Source: JANQIV01 sp050117315 (GTDB lineage: Bacteria > Bacteroidota > Ignavibacteria > Ignavibacteriales > Melioribacteraceae). From it: 64,000 nt of DNA. The stretch covers positions 1 to 64,000 of the forward strand of contig JASFMY010000015.1 in NCBI GenBank assembly GCA_050117315.1, given 5' to 3'. Of the stretch, positions 61,501 to 64,000 are shown piece by piece (the first letter of the stretch is position 1; the number at the start of each line of letters is the position of its first letter). Both the position numbers and the translations under genes were made by a program. The notes beneath the pieces were generated by a model. That model saw nothing but the letters and a program-made list of their open reading frames with translations. It did not search any database and had not been told where the DNA came from.

Positions 61501-64000
61501 ACGGATGAATTTCCCACCTTAACCAATCCGTACCACCGTCTGCTCTGCGGAATTCATCCTCATCACTTGTAATTACCTCACCGGCCAAACATCTATTGTG
61601 TACCTCCTTCCACTCAGGCATATTATTTATTTCAGGAAAAATATCGTAATGAGACTTCCCAATAATTTCCTGCCCTTCAAGTCCGTAATCTTTATACCAC
61701 CTGTTACTGGCAATAATATAATTCATTTGATTATCAAACATAGCTATTGCAGCAGGTGTATGCAGTACAAATAACTTAAGTTTTTCCTGGTTTTCAATTA
61801 AATCCGCTTCTGCTTTTTTCTTATCGTTTATATCCTGAACCATAGCAATAGAATAAAGATTTTTTCCATGGTTATCTTTTATCATTGAAACAGCAAGTAT
61901 AACCCAGATTATTTCGCCGCTTTTTTTGATATACCTTTTTTCCATTAAATAAAATTCTCTTTGCCCCTTTTTCAATTCATTGTAAAGTTCGATATCTTTG
62001 GCAATATCATCAGGATGTGTGAGTTCCGTGAACGTCATTTGAAGCAGTTCTTCTTCCGTATAACCGAGAAAATCCGTGAAGAATTTGTTAACGTCAAGCA
62101 GTTGATTATTTAGCCCCACAATAGCAATTCCTATGGCTGAATATTCAAATATACCCCTGAACTTATTCTCACTGACAGTTAGTTGTTCTTGCGTTTTTTT
62201 AACTTCGGTAATATCTCTTCCCTCGGGTATAAGCAGTGTAACTTTCCCGTCTTCATCTTTAATCGGTTTTAACGAAAAATCTATTGTAATAACTTTGCCG
62301 CCAACTCCCACAACGTCAACTTCATATCTTATAAACTCACCGTTTGCAGCCCGTTTTATCGCATCCTTTAATTGCTTATTGATCTCCTCAGATAAGGACC
62401 ACCAGGGTGCATCCCAAAAATATTTTCCCTTTGCTTGTTCAAGTGTTAAGCCGCCAAACTTAAGCGCAGTTTCATTTGCTTCAATCAGCTTTCCGTCGGT
62501 TTCCAGCAGTCCTACAAACTGAAATGTTTTATTAAATATTGCTTTGAATTTTTGTTCGCTTTCAAGAATTTTTTTTTCAATTAATTTTCTTTTAGTTACA
62601 TCTCTAATTGCTGCAGAAACATACCTGCCATCGGGCATTTCAATTGGGCTGAGAGATATCTCTACCGGAAATTCAGTTCCGTCTTTTCGTAACCCCGTTA
62701 ACTCTTTACCTTCGCCCATCATTCTTGATTCGGCATTTTCAAAAAAAACTTTTCTGAAATTACTGTGATTAGAATACCGCGCCGGTATCAATATTTCAAC
62801 TGTTTTTCCAACCAGTTCTTCTTTTTTATAAAGGAAGATCTTTTCAACTGCATCATTGGCAAGAATTATTTCTCCTTCTTTATTGGAGATAACCATCGCG
62901 TCGGGAGCCGAATCCAACAAATTTCTAAACCTAGCTTCCGAAATTTTGCGTTCATGGTTTTGTGCCCTTAAATTGGCAAACATATAACTAAGCACAATTA
63001 CAAATAGGAGTGACAAAATAAACGGAATTTTCAAATCACCGAAAATGTAATTCCTAATATTAGCAATAGCCAGCTCGTCAACTTGTGAGACTGCTATCCA
63101 GATTTTTTCAGCCTTTTTCACTACAACATTTTCATTGTCAAATTTAAGATTTCGTATTTTTCCATCAATACGGATTCTTCTAAAGCTGAATAAATTATTT
63201 TCAGTATCTATTTGACCTTCTCCAGTGTTTTCCATTTTTTTCCAAACAGCTTCATGTTCACTGCTAAACCTGCTGCTGTCCGTAATATTTGTTACAATTT
63301 TATCCTTATGAGATATTTCATACGACAACAGATTATAGCCTGCTTCACTAACTATAAAAAAATTACTGTTGGAAATTTCTTGATAATCAATAAAATTGGG
63401 GAAAAGTTTGTCTGCGGAATAATTGAGAGCTAAAAAACCATGTTTACTTCCATCTCTGTCAAATATTGGCGTTATAAATCTAATTGTTGTATTGAAGGGG
63501 TATTCTATTTTTTCGTTTTCAATGTTTAAATCTAAACGGGAGATATATACTTCATTTTCCTTAAGGGATTGTGAGTTAATAAAATAGTAACGGGAAGATT
63601 TATTCTGCAGATCAGTTTCTTTAACTCTTTCAGTTTTACCATTGGCGTAATTTATACGAAGACGTTCCATTCCATTGTTGTCGATAAATCTGAGTTGACT
63701 ATATATTTCTTTGAGTTTTACAAAATATTCGAAATCCTTATTTAACTGTTCTACACTTAAAGTCGAATTATCACCTATATTTCTAATATTGTATATTAAA
63801 TTTTTAAGAATTAATAAATCGGTTACAGCAACACGTATATTTTCTTCCGTTTTGTTTACTTCTAACTTAAGCGCTGTTTTTTGACTTTTCTTCAGATTAG
63901 TAAGGTAAGTCTCTAATTCCGTAGAGAAATTTAGATAGAATGTAATTAATAGAATACTCGCAAAAAGAATTAGTAAAAAAGCAAAGGTAACAAACCTTGT
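58592..64000 (-). CDS. Giant multi-PAS hybrid sensor histidine kinase, 5' end outside window
   Basis: The frame stays open to the right edge with no stop, so the start codon lies beyond 64000; the ATG at 63670 is internal. The visible N-terminus has a membrane helix (about FVTFAFLLILFASILLITF), an extracytoplasmic Cache-like sensor and a second helix (~215-233 counted from 63670). Then come about five PAS domains (~250-885), a GAF domain (~920-1060), a further PAS domain (~1070-1190), HisKA (NMSHEIRTPMNSIIGF), HATPase (DTGIGIPDD, GGSGLGLTISK), a receiver (LILMDIKMPNLDG) and a C-terminal ~100-residue helical tail with no clear HPt histidine. Signal sensed is unknown. Confidence 0.92.
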   Translation of the reverse strand, partial: TRFVTFAFLLILFASILLITFYLNFSTELETYLTNLKKSQKTALKLEVNKTEENIRVAVTDLLILKNLIYNIRNIGDNSTLSVEQLNKDFEYFVKLKEIYSQLRFIDNNGMERLRINYANGKTERVKETDLQNKSSRYYFINSQSLKENEVYISRLDLNIENEKIEYPFNTTIRFITPIFDRDGSKHGFLALNYSADKLFPNFIDYQEISNSNFFIVSEAGYNLLSYEISHKDKIVTNITDSSRFSSEHEAVWKKMENTGEGQIDTENNLFSFRRIRIDGKIRNLKFDNENVVVKKAEKIWIAVSQVDELAIANIRNYIFGDLKIPFILSLLFVIVLSYMFANLRAQNHERKISEARFRNLLDSAPDAMVISNKEGEIILANDAVEKIFLYKKEELVGKTVEILIPARYSNHSNFRKVFFENAESRMMGEGKELTGLRKDGTEFPVEISLSPIEMPDGRYVSAAIRDVTKRKLIEKKILESEQKFKAIFNKTFQFVGLLETDGKLIEANETALKFGGLTLEQAKGKYFWDAPWWSLSEEINKQLKDAIKRAANGEFIRYEVDVVGVGGKVITIDFSLKPIKDEDGKVTLLIPEGRDITEVKKTQEQLTVSENKFRGIFEYSAIGIAIVGLNNQLLDVNKFFTDFLGYTEEELLQMTFTELTHPDDIAKDIELYNELKKGQREFYLMEKRYIKKSGEIIWVILAVSMIKDNHGKNLYSIAMVQDINDKKKAEADLIENQEKLKLFVLHTPAAIAMFDNQMNYIIASNRWYKDYGLEGQEIIGKSHYDIFPEINNMPEWKEVHNRCLAGEVITSDEDEFRRADGGTDWLRWEIHPWYTHDGEIGGIIMFTDVITEQVVAREALRESEKKYRDLFDHSPIGIYQTTPDGKILMANPAILNMLGYDDPTELFNRDLEKEGFSDNKTDRFSFRKIVDNSDNVVSIQSRWKKRDGELIFVRENARAIKDDKGEVLFYEGTVEDITERKKYEEKLNGLNVELELKVNERTRELAEANEVVKKQAEIADLLKDVASVSNKALTPEEALQSTLTRVAQYINWPIGHVLFSDPEFKNIYPADIWYFEFPEKHLEFKKTLRGATFKREEFLMAGIYNSYKPAWTTDIRKSKNIKSAVVSKLGLKTVFGFPIIVDYKIEAIMEFLINKEIEQDDTMIDIASQIGVQLGYVIERKKVEKALKESEIKFRQLAENISSVLWLSSKDKLLYINPAYEKVLGDSLDEVYKKPSRFLRLVHIEDKNRIRQAYIDSNRNETNFDEEFRIYHSGGDIRWIHVRTFIFRVGENELRVVGIADDITNLKELTIELTYAKEKAEEANKAKSEFLANMSHEIRTPMNSIIGFSDLMKKLVADEKLLSYVNAINSSGKNLLALINDILDLSKVEAGKVELQFEAVNIREIIKDIENIFSLKISSKNLDFNIQMNNSISDGLVLDELRIRQVLFNLVGNAVKFTEKGSITIVVSQEVQEIDDSKVNLSIDVIDTGIGIPDDQREVIFEAFGQREGQSTKHFGGSGLGLTISKRLVEAMDGEILLESKEGVGSKFTVLLKNVPVAATTPIKQKEFELDIRDYKFAKSKLLIADDIKENRDLIEEIFSGTNVDIVKAVDGYEAIKLAGKEFPDLILMDIKMPNLDGIEATKKIKSNSATKKIPIIAFTASVSKSEEMKFKEAKFSAKLFKPIRVDDLLIEISNYLPHSKKGKAKWSHGTISENITDAKKQSFFEQHKTVIRDLLQEAKNDPFVDSSIKLGKKLIETAEELEIEELKKIGNEIIYQAENYDIEKMRNAIGKYEKFANKMR

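Noticed and set aside
58592..63670. Start of the hybrid kinase at the ATG at 63670
   Set aside because: The frame continues without a stop to 64000 and encodes a membrane helix and sensor sequence, so that ATG is internal.

Overview
The window reads as low-GC chromosomal DNA from the Bacteroidota/Ignavibacteriota side of the FCB group. Several secreted proteins end in a type IX secretion (T9SS) type A sorting domain with the phrase YPNPFNP, which is common in Ignavibacteria. There is also a PorV/PorQ-like protein and SusC-style TonB receptors with a carboxypeptidase-like plug extension. I favour an Ignavibacteria-like organism, by recognition only. The DNA is densely coding, and no tRNA, rRNA or CRISPR array was seen.

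Region 1 (1-8820, minus strand) is a pectin locus. A LacI-family regulator (7732-8781) lies upstream of a compact four-gene operon: GH28 polygalacturonase, PL10 pectate lyase, GH105 unsaturated-uronyl hydrolase and a T9SS-exported PL1 pectate lyase. A SusC-like receptor at the left edge is cut short. Copies of a motif close to TTTACTTTATCG lie before the regulator, the operon and the broken receptor, and look like the regulator's operators.

Region 2 (8991-30941, minus strand) may be one very long transcription unit. It starts with a TonB-dependent receptor, a large secreted protein, a PorV/PorQ-like barrel and a SurA/PpiC-like foldase. A LamG/purple-acid-phosphatase protein and a triple-LamG T9SS protein follow. 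It ends with a 2-aminoethylphosphonate (AEP) catabolic set: a DUF5690 membrane protein, two PhnW-like transaminases, PhnX, a GDPD-like lipase and two class III PLP enzymes, one resembling PbfA. A second T9SS phosphatase (31513-33549) and a type I phosphodiesterase (34212-35843) follow. All three promoters carry direct TTAA-centred repeats spaced 11/12/11 bp, like PHO boxes. I consider this apparent phosphorus-starvation regulon, joining an outer-membrane receptor module to phosphonate and phosphoester breakdown, the most interesting content of the window.

Region 3 (35952-41564) holds a GspL/PilMN-PilO-PilP-like trio, an aldo/keto reductase, a small tandem-heptad ORF, a small helical protein, a patch of interspersed palindromes and a beta-propeller protein.

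Region 4 (41610-56665) handles the sugars released from pectin. A hexuronate operon on the minus strand (SDR mannonate oxidoreductase, UxuA, TRAP transporter DctPQM) diverges from a XylR-type regulator. The regulator is followed by a plus-strand arabinose set (GalM, SSS symporter, AraB, AraD, AraA, FucI-like isomerase). The araA-fucI gap holds a decayed mosaic of fucI-like and araD-like sequence.

Region 5 (56680-64000) has a REP-associated (Y1) transposase flanked by matching palindromes and carrying a related palindrome inside its own coding sequence. Two sensor kinases follow, one of which is a giant multi-PAS hybrid kinase whose 5' end lies beyond the window.
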